Assembly (NCBI GenBank): GCA_903958115.1
Contig: CAJBRS010000101.1
Span: 1 to 30,173, forward strand
Direction of reading: 5' to 3'
Source of the DNA: an uncultured bacterium
GTDB lineage: Bacteria; Patescibacteriota; Minisyncoccia; Phycocordibacterales; CAWITU01
Length of the DNA: 30,173 nt
Positions 15,996 to 23,067 of this stretch are shown here, one piece after another. How positions within the stretch are numbered: the stretch's first letter is position 1; every line of letters starts with the position of its first letter. Below the pieces are notes generated by a model, which did not search any database, was not told where the DNA came from, and saw only the letters and a list, made by a program, of their open reading frames with translations. The position numbers were made by a program, and so were the translations under genes.

Positions 15996-16463
15996 TTTAT
16001 CAAAAAAGTTTTGAGGATTAAGGCCCTTCTTTAGAAGGAGCCTTTTTCTTATCTTATATTCAATGAGTGAGTATGATCTTATGAAAAAGACTTTATGGTG
16101 CTTAAGCCAAAACATGTCTAGGACTAGGTGAAAGAACATCCCTGACAAAATGACCATAAACAAATTAAGGTGAGTAAAAATGGCTAGAAGGTATACCAGG
16201 AGGAATATCTCTGCGTTATGGCAAAGGCTGAACCCAAGCATTTCAGGATCATTCTTTTCCATTAAAGACATTTTGTCGTAGTAACGGAACATTCTCGCAG
16301 GGCTCCAATCTTTAGCTTTTGTTCTGTATAGATAGTCTAGATAATGATCTGAATCTATCATCACTGCACTAACTAAAAATAAGAGACTGTTTTGTATTCC
16401 CCAAGCAGGGGCTAGGGCTGCTGCTGCGACGCTGCTTATAATAATGTGCTCTTGGAGTCTCAT
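15972..16463 (-). CDS. Small integral membrane protein, possibly YbcI/DUF457-like
   Basis: A 163 aa membrane protein with hydrophobic segments at about 6-22, 24-38, 83-99 and 100-120. Polar His/Asp clusters lie beside the helices: RLQEH at the start, DSDHYLDYLYR near 37-47, SLCHNAE near 79-85 and HLVLDMFWLKHH near 112-123. Histidine and aspartate at these places recall the membrane-bound metal-dependent hydrolase family (YbcI/DUF457), but the match is only by eye. It overlaps the DsbA-like gene tail to tail. It is transcribed away from the DedA-PAP2 gene, whose start is 31 bases away, and the promoters must overlap. Confidence 0.75.
   Translation of the reverse strand: MRLQEHIIISSVAAAALAPAWGIQNSLLFLVSAVMIDSDHYLDYLYRTKAKDWSPARMFRYYDKMSLMEKNDPEMLGFSLCHNAEIFLLVYLLAIFTHLNLFMVILSGMFFHLVLDMFWLKHHKVFFIRSYSLIEYKIRKRLLLKKGLNPQNFFDKLFKLSVD
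16020..16047 (+). terminator. Probable terminator of the DsbA-like gene
   Basis: AAGGC/GCCTT and CTTC/GAAG pair around a TTTA loop with small bulges, followed by TTTCTT. It lies inside the 3' end of the opposite-strand coding region. Confidence 0.5.
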
Positions 16464-16479
16464 ATAATGATAAACGCTA

Positions 16480-16488
16480 TGGTATCAT
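16480..16488 (+). promoter_or_regulatory. Extended -10 promoter of the DedA-PAP2 gene, leaderless
   Basis: TG-G-TATCAT ends six bases before the ATG at 16495. Confidence 0.55.
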
Positions 16489-16494
16489 ATTTAT

Positions 16495-17799
16495 ATGCAC
16501 GTTCATATTGCTGAAAGACTTCTACATTTTGTCAGTCAGATTCAACCAATTTGGTCTTATAGTCTGATTTTTATTTCTTCTTTGTTGGAGGGTATTCCTA
16601 TTGTTGGAATTTTTAGCCCTGGGGGTATTTTGGTTACTGTTGGCGGGCTACTTATTAAAATTGGGTTGCTTGATCCTTGGGTGACTTTCCTTATTGCCAC
16701 TATCGCTGCTGTCGTTAGTGACGTTGTTGGCTATTCTATTGGAAAGAAATATGGTTATGGATTGTTGAAAAAATATGGAAAGTATTTTTTTCTAAAAGAA
16801 GAACACCATATCGAAAAAACTCATGCATTAATAAATGACCATCCTGGTAAGGCTATTATTTTAGGTCGTTTCTATTACATAAGTCGATCAGTATCTCCTT
16901 TTTTGGCCGGTACTGCGTCTATCAGTTTTTCTCGTTTTTTTATTCTTGATGTAATCGGAGCATCGCTGTGGACTATTGTTCACCTGGCAGTCGGGTATAT
17001 TTTTGGACTTGGATACGAAACAGCATCAAAATATATAAACTATGTTTTGTTGGCGGCCGTGCTTCTTAGTATCGCAGTGTTCTTTCTCTACGAATTTATT
17101 AATCGCCAACATAACGTGTTCAAGAAATATCATATTTATACTTTGATACTAAATATCTTTTCTATATACGCATTGGCCCAGATTATAGAAGATGTTTCAA
17201 ATCAAGAGAATTTATATTTCTGGGACAAGGTTATTCAGAGTCATATTTCTAATATTTGGTCACCAGTGGGTGTTTCTGTTTTGGGCGCTTTTACTTATTT
17301 GGGTGGTCTCTATGGCGTTGCTTTTATAAGTGTTTGGATTTTAGTTTTGGTTATTCGTAAAAAAAGATGGCATCAAGCTGTGATTTTTAGTTTCGCTGTT
17401 TTTTCTAGTCTGGTCTCTGAATTTGTTATGAAATATGCCTTTCGCGTGCCACGCCCTCCTCAAGCACTGGTTCAGACAGAATATTTCAGCTTTCCTAGTG
17501 GTCATGCCACCATGATCACTACTTTGGGTATTTTAGCTTTTTATTTTTTTAAGAATGATTTTAAAAATGCTTGGGCGAGAAAGCTTTTCATTGTTAGTGA
17601 TGTTTTAATAGTTTTGGCTGTATGCTTTAGTCGTGTTTATCTAAATGCCCACTGGACTTCTGATGTTCTTGCTGGCATGTCCCTGGCCTTATTCTGGAGC
17701 ACCTTGTATATTTTAGTGGTAGTTGGAATTATTCATACCGAGAGGAAACCTCTACATCTTTTAAGAAAGATTTTTCGAAAAAAATATGAAATTACTTGA
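16495..17799 (+). CDS. DedA (VTT)-PAP2 phosphatase fusion membrane protein
   Basis: A 434 aa protein joining two membrane domains. The first 200 residues are DedA/SNARE-associated type: SLLEGIPIVGIFSPGG near 28-43, a helical core, and GRFYYISRSVSPFLAG near 123-138. DedA proteins are linked to lipid-carrier flipping. The second half is a PAP2 phosphatase with all three motifs: KYAFRVPRP (KX6RP), FPSGHATM (PSGH) and SRVYLNAHWTSD (SRX5HX3D). PAP2 enzymes of this type dephosphorylate undecaprenyl pyrophosphate or phosphatidic/phosphatidylglycerol phosphates. The fusion suggests coupled dephosphorylation and translocation of a lipid carrier or phospholipid. The last 14 bases overlap folD, giving translational coupling with an unrelated function. 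Confidence 0.93.
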   Translation: MHVHIAERLLHFVSQIQPIWSYSLIFISSLLEGIPIVGIFSPGGILVTVGGLLIKIGLLDPWVTFLIATIAAVVSDVVGYSIGKKYGYGLLKKYGKYFFLKEEHHIEKTHALINDHPGKAIILGRFYYISRSVSPFLAGTASISFSRFFILDVIGASLWTIVHLAVGYIFGLGYETASKYINYVLLAAVLLSIAVFFLYEFINRQHNVFKKYHIYTLILNIFSIYALAQIIEDVSNQENLYFWDKVIQSHISNIWSPVGVSVLGAFTYLGGLYGVAFISVWILVLVIRKKRWHQAVIFSFAVFSSLVSEFVMKYAFRVPRPPQALVQTEYFSFPSGHATMITTLGILAFYFFKNDFKNAWARKLFIVSDVLIVLAVCFSRVYLNAHWTSDVLAGMSLALFWSTLYILVVVGIIHTERKPLHLLRKIFRKKYEIT

Positions 17800-18667
17800 T
17801 GGAAAAATTGTGAAGGCGAAGATAGCAGAACACTTAAAAGCTGAGGTGGTTGATTTGGTTGTGAAGCCCAAGATGGTCATTTTGCAGGTCGGAGATTTGC
17901 CGGAATCTAATGCCTATATAGCTCAGAAGAAAAAGTTTGCTGAAGAAATTGGTGCTGAGGTTGTTCATCAAAATTATGCTAATGATGTGACAAGCTTCGA
18001 GATTATTGTTGATATTCGGAAATTAAACATAGACTCGTCTGTTCACGGAATCATTTTGCAATTACCAGTCCCAAAAAATCTGAATGCAAGTGACCTTATC
18101 GACGAAATCAATCCTCAAAAAGATGTTGATGGTATGACATCTACCAATTTAAAGAAATTAGCGCAAAATCGGACTGATGGTTTTATACCAGCTACTACTT
18201 CTGGGATAATGTCACTTCTTGGTTTCTACAATGTTGAACTTGAGGGTAAAAAGGTTTTAATGATTGGGCGTTCGATGTTGGTAGGGAAGCCGACAGCCTT
18301 AGCTCTGCTTAATAAAAATGCAACAGTTTCAATCGCTCATAGTAAGACCAAGAATTTACCCGAACTATCTCGTGAGCAAGACGTGGTTATTGTGGCTATT
18401 GGTAATCCAAGGTTTATTACAGAAGAGTATTTTTCTTCTAATCAGATTGTGGTTGATGTTGGAATTAATCTGGAGAAGGTCGGCCTGAAGGAGGAGATTG
18501 ATGGTCCTCAAAAAACAAAGCTTGTTGGTGATGTTGATTTTGAAAATGTGAAAGATGTTGTCGGCGCCATTTCTCCTGTACCTGGTGGGGTGGGGGCGAT
18601 GACGGTAGCAGCGTTGTTTGAGAATCTTGTGAAAGCTTGCCAGCTACAAAATAAGGGCGTGATATAA
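17786..18667 (+). CDS. folD: Bifunctional methylene-THF dehydrogenase / methenyl-THF cyclohydrolase
   Basis: FolD interconverts 5,10-methylene-THF and 10-formyl-THF (EC 1.5.1.5 and 3.5.4.9) in the cytoplasm. The 293 aa length is normal. The substrate loop with the catalytic Lys is in SNAYIAQKKKFAEEIG (about 41-56). GIILQLPVPKNL (about 89-100) and PQKDVDGM (about 110-117) follow, with the NADP-binding GRSMLVGKPTALAL (about 160-173) and the C-terminal signature SPVPGGVGAMTVA (about 264-276, usually PGGVGPMT). It starts inside the DedA-PAP2 stop region (14-base overlap). It supplies one-carbon units together with glyA and thyA further right. Confidence 0.97.
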   Translation: MKLLDGKIVKAKIAEHLKAEVVDLVVKPKMVILQVGDLPESNAYIAQKKKFAEEIGAEVVHQNYANDVTSFEIIVDIRKLNIDSSVHGIILQLPVPKNLNASDLIDEINPQKDVDGMTSTNLKKLAQNRTDGFIPATTSGIMSLLGFYNVELEGKKVLMIGRSMLVGKPTALALLNKNATVSIAHSKTKNLPELSREQDVVIVAIGNPRFITEEYFSSNQIVVDVGINLEKVGLKEEIDGPQKTKLVGDVDFENVKDVVGAISPVPGGVGAMTVAALFENLVKACQLQNKGVI

Positions 18668-18668
18668 T
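18660..18668 (+). promoter_or_regulatory. Extended -10 promoter of the SIMPL gene
   Basis: TG-A-TATAAT overlaps the folD stop codon. The ATG at 18699 is 30 bases further on, so a leader of about 24 bases is expected, without a Shine-Dalgarno site. Confidence 0.55.
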
Positions 18669-18698
18669 TATTATCTATTTAGTAGTTAACCAAAAAAT

Positions 18699-19538
18699 AT
18701 GAAAAATTATTTCGAAGATAAAAAAGGGGTGATGTTTGCAAGTTCAGTTGCTATTGTCTTGCTTGCAGTATTTCTCTTTACACAAATTATTACTAATCTT
18801 AAGGCGTTGGACACTATTGGTGAGCAACCTAACCCAACAAATATTATTACAGTATCAGGAACATCTGATGTTTCTGCTCCAGCAGACACTGCAGAATTTA
18901 GTTTTACTATAACTGGTGATGGCAAAACCGTTGCAGACGCACAAGCAAAAGCAAATCCTGTTTCTAAAAAAGCTCTTGATTATTTAAAAGCTCAAGGGAT
19001 TGCTGATGCCGATATTAATAACGGGGGGTACAACGCATATCCGCAGTATGGTACGGAGCAGGTAGCATGTCCTCAGGTTCAGACGATGATGGCTCCGGCT
19101 AATGGCGCAGCAGCTTCTCCGGTTTATTGTCCACCATCACAGCAGGTGATCACTGGATATGAAGTTAGTCAGACAATTTCTGTTAAGGTTCATGACACAA
19201 GTAAGGCGGGCACATTGCTTGGCGGTGTTGGGGCTCTAGGCGTTTCAAATATTTCTGGTTTGAGTTTTACTATTGATAACGAAGATTCTCTGAAGAATCA
19301 GGCGCGTAGTCAAGCTATCGACAAGGCTAGAGCTCAAGCAGAAGAGCTAGCAAAAGAATTACATGTTCACTTGGGTAAAATTACTAGTTTCTCTGAGCAG
19401 GGTAATTATCCTGGTCCGATTATGTATGCAAAGGCTATGATGTCTGGTGGTGCGGCTGATTCCGCATCTGCTCCAAGTATTCCAACAGGTTCAAATAAGA
19501 TTACTTCGACCGTTTCAATTAGCTACGAAATTCGTTAG
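18699..19538 (+). CDS. SIMPL (DUF541) domain protein, membrane-anchored
   Basis: A 279 aa envelope protein. A single N-terminal helix (about 10-31, GVMFASSVAIVLLAVFLFTQII) is followed by the SIMPL/DUF541 domain: ITVSGTSDVSAPADTAEFSFT (about 49-69, given as landmark), the repeat-like DGKTVADAQAKAN, ALDYLKAQGIADADINNGGY, a Cys/Pro-rich insert near 125-150, YEVSQTISVKVHDTSKAGTLL, and the closing ARAQAEELAKELHVHLGKI near 210-228. The family is periplasmic or surface-exposed (BP26, YggE) and forms oligomers; its function is poorly known. The gene ends four bases before the first of four long hairpins. Confidence 0.92.
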   Translation: MKNYFEDKKGVMFASSVAIVLLAVFLFTQIITNLKALDTIGEQPNPTNIITVSGTSDVSAPADTAEFSFTITGDGKTVADAQAKANPVSKKALDYLKAQGIADADINNGGYNAYPQYGTEQVACPQVQTMMAPANGAAASPVYCPPSQQVITGYEVSQTISVKVHDTSKAGTLLGGVGALGVSNISGLSFTIDNEDSLKNQARSQAIDKARAQAEELAKELHVHLGKITSFSEQGNYPGPIMYAKAMMSGGAADSASAPSIPTGSNKITSTVSISYEIR

Positions 19539-19542
19539 CCAG

Positions 19543-19646
19543 ACGAAACATCACACACAAAACACCCTTGTTTCAGAGACCGCTCCGGGCCGCACGCCCC
19601 GCGTCCTAGTCTCTTCAACAAGGGTGTTTTGTGTGTGATGTTTCGT
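19543..19646 (-). repeat. Long hairpin element, copy 1 (reverse orientation)
   Basis: Arms of 38 bases (19543-19580 and 19609-19646) pair with a single two-base interruption around a 28-base loop (19581-19608). Read on the minus strand the loop starts TAGGAC and ends GCGGCCCGGAGCG, as in the other copies. Its inner part differs, but ACGC-GGG-GCGT still forms a small helix where copies 2 and 4 have CTT-GGCC-AAG. Confidence 0.85.
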
Positions 19647-19683
19647 TTGACTCACTCTTTTTTGTTATTGGAAAACTGGGCGT

Positions 19684-19772
19684 CCCGCACTCAGAATAAT
19701 ACCCCTAGAGAGACTAAGACTTGGCCAAGCGGCCCGGAGCGGTCTCTCTGGGGGTATTATTCTGAGTGCGGG
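19684..19772 (+). repeat. Long hairpin element, copy 2
   Basis: Arms of 31 bases (19684-19714 and 19742-19772) pair fully with one G-U. The 27-base loop (19715-19741), beginning TAAGACTTGGCC and ending CCCGGAGCG, is identical to that of copy 4 although the stems differ. The right arm ends eight bases before the TTGACA of the secE promoter. Confidence 0.88.
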
Positions 19773-19779
19773 GCAATCG

Positions 19780-19808
19780 GTTGACAATAATAGAAAAAAG
19801 AGTATTAT
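19780..19808 (+). promoter_or_regulatory. Probable promoter of secE-nusG-rplK
   Basis: TTGACA (19780-19785) is followed by TATTATAT about 17-19 bases on. The exact -10 cannot be fixed by eye. It lies just outside hairpin copy 2. Confidence 0.5.
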
Positions 19809-19821
19809 ATGAGGTATTAAC

Positions 19822-19841
19822 ACCCCCGACAGGGGTTTTTT
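19822..19841 (+). terminator. Terminator-like hairpin in the secE leader
   Basis: ACCCC (19822-19826) pairs with GGGGT (19832-19836) around CGACA, followed by a run of T to 19841. It lies between the promoter and secE, so it may act as an attenuator of the secE-nusG-rplK operon. Confidence 0.55.
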
Positions 19842-19845
19842 AATA

Positions 19846-19862
19846 GGGAAACTAGATTTCCC
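19846..19862 (+). promoter_or_regulatory. Second leader hairpin before secE
   Basis: GGGAAA and TTTCCC pair around CTAGA, ending ten bases before the secE ATG. No Shine-Dalgarno site follows. It could influence initiation or be an alternative fold to the preceding hairpin. Confidence 0.4.
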
Positions 19863-19872
19863 AACAAAATAT

Positions 19873-20049
19873 ATGGGACTAACAGAATATATAAAAGAGA
19901 CAAAAGTTGAGATGAAACATGTTACATGGCCAAGTCGCAGACAGGCGATTGCTTTTACTGTGGTGGTTATTCTTATTTCGATCGGTGTTGCTTTATATCT
20001 AGGATTCTTTGATTTTCTGTTTACTCTAGGACTTGGGAAAATTATCTAA
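19873..20049 (+). CDS. secE: Protein translocase subunit SecE
   Basis: A 58 aa essential subunit of the SecYEG channel, too short for usual ORF cut-offs. It starts MGLTEYIKETKVEMKHVTWP; the amphipathic helix with VTWPSRRQA (about 17-25) is the conserved SecE signature and clamps SecY. A single membrane helix follows (about 26-47, IAFTVVVILISIGVALYLGF). The short single-helix form is normal outside enterobacteria. Position directly before nusG is the standard bacterial order. The ATG at 19873 is the only start that yields the intact amphipathic helix. Confidence 0.95.
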   Translation: MGLTEYIKETKVEMKHVTWPSRRQAIAFTVVVILISIGVALYLGFFDFLFTLGLGKII

Positions 20050-20076
20050 ATTTAAACGGCTAAAAATAAAATAAAC

Positions 20077-20622
20077 ATGGCAAAACAACAATTAGATGCG
20101 GAAAGAAATTGGTACGCAATTCATACCTATGCAGGTTATGAAAATGCTGTAGCAAGAAATTTAAAACAGCGTATTGAATCTCTTGGCATGGAAGATAAGA
20201 TTTTTGCAGTACTTGTCCCAACAGAAAAGAAAATTAAAATTAAGGCTGGAAAGCGTGCCGAAGAGGAAGAAAAAATTTATCCAGGTTACATCTTGGTGGA
20301 TATGATTGTGACTGATGATTCTTGGTATGTTGTTAGAAACACTCCTCGAGTGACCGGTTTCGTTGGGTCAGGAGTTTATCCTGTACCTCTAGATAAGGGG
20401 GAAGTTGAGTCTCTATTTAAGAGAATGGATTCTGCTACAGTTAAACACAATATTGATCTTGATATTGAAGACGCGGTCATCATTGTAGATGGTCCATTTA
20501 AGGATCTTGAAGGAAAAGTTGATGAAGTCGACACAGAGAGAGGAAAGGTTCGAGTCCTTGTATCGATGTTCGGTCGCGAGACACCAGTAGAGCTCGATTT
20601 CTTGCAAGTAAAGAAGATTTAA
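20077..20622 (+). CDS. nusG: Transcription termination/antitermination factor NusG
   Basis: NusG binds RNA polymerase and links it to Rho or the ribosome. At 181 aa it has the usual length. The NGN domain opens with RNWYAIHTYAGYENAVARNL (about 8-27) and contains VPTEKK, YPGYILVDM (about 68-76) and NTPRVTGFVG (about 88-97). The KOW domain follows near 128-160 with VDGPFKDLEGKVDEVDTERGKVRV (landmark from about 133), then the closing FGRETPVELDF. It follows secE by 27 bases and precedes rplK, the conserved order. No Shine-Dalgarno site is visible. Confidence 0.97.
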   Translation: MAKQQLDAERNWYAIHTYAGYENAVARNLKQRIESLGMEDKIFAVLVPTEKKIKIKAGKRAEEEEKIYPGYILVDMIVTDDSWYVVRNTPRVTGFVGSGVYPVPLDKGEVESLFKRMDSATVKHNIDLDIEDAVIIVDGPFKDLEGKVDEVDTERGKVRVLVSMFGRETPVELDFLQVKKI

Positions 20623-20629
20623 GCTACTA

Positions 20630-20672
20630 TTTCGAAGCTTCTAGCTTGAGGAGAGCTTTTATTTCCTCGAAA
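20630..20672 (+). promoter_or_regulatory. Possible structured leader between nusG and rplK
   Basis: TTTCGA (20630-20635) can pair with TCGAAA (20667-20672), and inside them AAGCT-TCT-AGCTT and GAGGA/TCCTC can also form. In many bacteria L1 binds a leader before rplK. No match to that site is claimed. Confidence 0.3.
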
Positions 20673-20687
20673 CTAATATATACAAAA

Positions 20688-21110
20688 ATGGCAAAGAAAA
20701 TTACAAAAATTCTAAAAATGCAGATTCCCGGAGGAAAGGCTGTCCCTGGACAAGCTCTTGGACCTGTACTTGGAGGCGCCGGCATCAACATCGGCGAATT
20801 CGTAAAGCGTTTTAATGATGAGACAAAGGATCGTGTTGGTGAAATTGTTCCTACAATTGTTCAGATCCATGACGATCGAAGCTATACATTAGTCTACAAG
20901 ATTGAACCCGCTTCAAACTTAATCATGAAGGCTATTGGTATTGAGAAGGGTTCAGGATCTAATCTTACAAAGAAAGCTGGTTCTATTACCAAAGCTCAGG
21001 TCAAAGCTATCGCTGAAAAGAAAATGGCTGATCTAAATGCTGGAAGTATTGAAGCTGCTATGAAAATTATCGAAGGAAGCTGTCGTTCAATGGGGATTGA
21101 TGTAAAGTAG
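20688..21110 (+). CDS. rplK: 50S ribosomal protein L11
   Basis: L11 (140 aa) binds the GTPase-associated centre of 23S rRNA. The N-terminal domain reads ILKMQIPGGKAVPGQALGP and GGAGINIGEFVKRFND, with the rRNA-binding C-terminal domain from about residue 72 including KKAGSITKAQVKAIAEKK and the terminal CRSMGIDV signature. An upstream TTG at 20646 keeps the frame open, but MAKKITK at 20688 is the family start. rplA, normally next, is absent: hairpin copy 3 and a dUTPase-like gene follow instead. Confidence 0.97.
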   Translation: MAKKITKILKMQIPGGKAVPGQALGPVLGGAGINIGEFVKRFNDETKDRVGEIVPTIVQIHDDRSYTLVYKIEPASNLIMKAIGIEKGSGSNLTKKAGSITKAQVKAIAEKKMADLNAGSIEAAMKIIEGSCRSMGIDVK

Positions 21111-21120
21111 GTTGTAACGT

Positions 21121-21211
21121 AAGCACAAACAAAATAACACCCCTAAAGAGAGTAAGGCTTGGCCTAGCGGCCACGAGCGCTCTCTTTAGGGGTGTTATTT
21201 TGTTTGTGCTT
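21121..21211 (+). repeat. Long hairpin element, copy 3
   Basis: Arms of 32 bases (21121-21152 and 21180-21211) pair perfectly around a 27-base loop (21153-21179), TAAGGCTTGGCC...GAGCG, which differs from copies 2 and 4 at four positions. The outer arm shares GCACAAACAAAAT with copy 4. The right arm runs into the -35 of the next promoter. Confidence 0.88.
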
Positions 21212-21238
21212 GCTTTATGTACCTATTTCACATAATGT
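21210..21238 (+). promoter_or_regulatory. Promoter of the dUTPase-like gene, abutting hairpin copy 3
   Basis: TTGCTT (21210-21215), 17 bases, TAATGT (21233-21238), then TACGAAAAAAGGAGGT. The promoter and ribosome site are nearly the same as after hairpin copy 4. Confidence 0.65.
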
Positions 21239-21259
21239 TACGAAAAAAGGAGGTTGATT

Positions 21260-21868
21260 GTGAAAAAAAATATAGATTTACTACCACCCAAAACATACAT
21301 ACATGTCCTACCAGGAGGAAAGATGCCCAAGCGTCAGACCGCCGGTGCTATTGGATACGATGTTCATCTTCGGGCAATTGTTTCGCCGACAGAGATGAGC
21401 GAAGAAAATCCTGTTCTTCGCAAAACCATTTTTGGTTTTGATCGTATTCCTAGGAGAAATAGTGCTTTGGCTAAGAAAATTTTCAGCGTCAGAAGAAAGA
21501 AAGGGGAGGGACATGAGCTTGTCTATCGGATGGCTCCGCATGAGTCTGTTCTGGTCGGTATAGGTTTTGTTACCGCAATGCCTTTCCCGATGTTTTATTG
21601 GACTGCTCCGCGCAGTGGTCTCGCTTCTAAGTGGGGCATTACAGTTACAAACGCTCCTGGCACTGTCGATCCTGATTATCGGGGTGAGGCGGGCATTCTT
21701 GTTTATAATCGTAACAATCACACTTTTGATCTTAAACAAGATATGCGTATTGCCCAGATCATTTTTCAGTGGGCGCTCATCCCACAGCTAAAAAGAGTTC
21801 GTTCTTACAGTAAATTACCGCCTTCTATCAGAGGGATTGATGGATTTGGCTCGACTGGTTTGGAATAA
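21260..21868 (+). CDS. dUTPase-fold nucleotide hydrolase (dUTPase / dCTP deaminase-like)
   Basis: A 202 aa protein of the trimeric dUTPase superfamily, expected to act on dUTP (to dUMP and pyrophosphate) or a related nucleotide. All five motifs are visible: AGAIGYDVHL (about 28-37), APRSGLASKWGIT (about 115-127), NAPGTVDPDYRGE (about 131-143, with the catalytic Asp), MRIAQIIF (about 162-169) and RGIDGFGSTG (about 190-199). About 45 extra residues rich in Arg and Lys lie between motifs 1 and 2, so it is longer than the normal dUTPase encoded at 29509-29934. GGAGG at 21249-21253 favours the GTG at 21260; the TTG at 21254 touches that site and is unlikely. A terminator follows. GC-richer codons set it apart from rplK. 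Confidence 0.88.
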   Translation: MKKNIDLLPPKTYIHVLPGGKMPKRQTAGAIGYDVHLRAIVSPTEMSEENPVLRKTIFGFDRIPRRNSALAKKIFSVRRKKGEGHELVYRMAPHESVLVGIGFVTAMPFPMFYWTAPRSGLASKWGITVTNAPGTVDPDYRGEAGILVYNRNNHTFDLKQDMRIAQIIFQWALIPQLKRVRSYSKLPPSIRGIDGFGSTGLE

Positions 21869-21881
21869 AAAAACGTTCCCA

Positions 21882-21914
21882 AAAAGCGGCTGTTCGAAGA
21901 ATAGCCGCTTTTGA
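21882..21914 (+). terminator. Intrinsic terminator after the dUTPase-like gene
   Basis: A 14 bp stem (21882-21895 with 21899-21912, one G-U) with a three-base loop and flanking A and T runs. The T side overlaps the TTGACT of the next promoter. Confidence 0.8.
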
Positions 21915-21939
21915 CTATCTCACAAAAGAATGGTAGTGT
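21911..21939 (+). promoter_or_regulatory. Promoter of the DHH phosphoesterase gene
   Basis: TTGACT (21911-21916), 17 bases, TAGTGT (21934-21939). GGAGG at 21946-21950 follows at once. Confidence 0.65.
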
Positions 21940-21958
21940 TCGCTCGGAGGAAAAAACT

Positions 21959-23014
21959 ATGAAACCATCTGAATTGGCAGATACCTTTACAAAAGTCGTC
22001 GAGTCTTTAAAGCATATCGTTATCGTTGTTGCTCAAATAGACCCAGACGCTCTCGCCTCAGCCTTTGTGCTGAAAGAGATCATCAGTAAAATCTCAGCGA
22101 AGTCGACCATGACGGTTGTGGATATCGTCTTTGGGGGCCACATTGGCAATGCCCAAAATAGGACGATCATCAACCTTTTTGATCTCTCGAGGGCCATGAT
22201 TCCTTCAACGGAATACGATTTCTCAAAATGTGAAGCCGTGGCTCTCGTCGATTCTTCAAAAATGAAGGATGGTCGGGTGACCCTGCCAACAAATCTTTCG
22301 CCAGTCATCGTCATCGATCACCATCGTGATAGTGATTTGCCGACAGGAGGAGGTCAGTTTTACTGGATTGATGAAGTTGGTTCTTGTTCCACTATGCTTG
22401 TTGAGTTGTGGTTGGCGCTTGGCTTCGAAATTGAAAAATTGAACGAGGCTCTTCTTGTAATGCTGGCGCTTGGGGTCTTCACTGATACCCAAGCACTCAT
22501 CCAAGCTGGTGAACGGGATTTCCAGGTTTATCAAAGTATCTCCAAACGCATAGAGCCGAGACAGCTTCAGAAGTTTCTGAGTCCGGCACTTAATAGAGAT
22601 TACTTTGATCAACTGCAAATAGCTTTGCAAAATCGAGTTCAAAAAAATGGTTCTTTGGTGACCGGTCTTGGTACCATTGACCATGATGATGGCGATAATG
22701 TTGCCCTCATTGCCGACCTTCTTATACGAGAAAGCACGGTCTCAACAGTGATTGTGTGGGCGATTGTTGACAATGTCATACGTATCGCCGCTCGCAACGA
22801 TGACGTGTCTGAACCTCTTGAGGATTTTCTTCGGGAGAAATTCGGGCCTGATTCTGGTGCGAAGTTGACCAGCCATGGATTGGGGATTGGAGGGGCTCGG
22901 CTTGAACTGAATTCTGCTCCTTGGATGACCAAGGCGTTGAAGTATGGCGATTCACAGAAGAAGCTCGAAGACTTTATCGGGCAGCTTGTTCAGGATCTCG
23001 TCTTCAACGATTGA
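21959..23014 (+). CDS. DHH-family phosphoesterase (NrnA/RecJ-like)
   Basis: A 351 aa metal-dependent phosphoesterase, probably degrading short oligonucleotides, pAp or a cyclic dinucleotide product. DHH domain: VVVAQIDPDALASAFVL (about 21-37, motif I), VALVDSSK (motif II), VIVIDHHRDSD (about 115-125, the DHH motif) and LALGVFTDT (about 173-181). The C-terminal DHHA1-like part has IRIAARND and LTSHGLGIGGARLE, in the place of the usual GGGH substrate loop; its final His is missing (GIGGA), which may alter specificity. The frame extends to 21911, but GGAGG at 21946-21950 selects the ATG at 21959. It has its own promoter and terminator and shares the higher-GC style of the dUTPase-like gene before it. 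Confidence 0.88.
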   Translation: MKPSELADTFTKVVESLKHIVIVVAQIDPDALASAFVLKEIISKISAKSTMTVVDIVFGGHIGNAQNRTIINLFDLSRAMIPSTEYDFSKCEAVALVDSSKMKDGRVTLPTNLSPVIVIDHHRDSDLPTGGGQFYWIDEVGSCSTMLVELWLALGFEIEKLNEALLVMLALGVFTDTQALIQAGERDFQVYQSISKRIEPRQLQKFLSPALNRDYFDQLQIALQNRVQKNGSLVTGLGTIDHDDGDNVALIADLLIRESTVSTVIVWAIVDNVIRIAARNDDVSEPLEDFLREKFGPDSGAKLTSHGLGIGGARLELNSAPWMTKALKYGDSQKKLEDFIGQLVQDLVFND

Positions 23015-23032
23015 TTTCTGGACTCTAATCAG

Positions 23033-23067
23033 AAAGCGCGTCTCCTCGGAGACGCGCTTTGTTTTTT
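23033..23067 (+). terminator. Intrinsic terminator after the DHH gene
   Basis: AAAGCGCGTCTCC (23033-23045) pairs with GGAGACGCGCTTT (23048-23060) with a very tight turn, then G and seven T. It also faces the convergent reductase gene. Confidence 0.88.

Larger units (their letters stand above)
19539..19872. other. Gene-free 334-base stretch before secE
   Basis: This intergenic stretch holds two long hairpins of one family in opposite orientation (19543-19646 and 19684-19772), a candidate promoter with TTGACA at 19780, and a leader with a terminator-like hairpin (19822-19841) and a second small hairpin (19846-19862). No open frame of interest was seen in it. Confidence 0.8.

Noticed and set aside
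19715..19741. The hairpin loop contains TTGGCCAAGCGG, similar to a tRNA D-arm.
   Set aside because: Only a dozen bases match, the rest cannot form a cloverleaf, and the copies vary in this part.
19543..19772. The paired inverted hairpins as an insertion sequence or CRISPR repeats.
   Set aside because: No transposase frame, no regular spacers and no target duplications could be seen.
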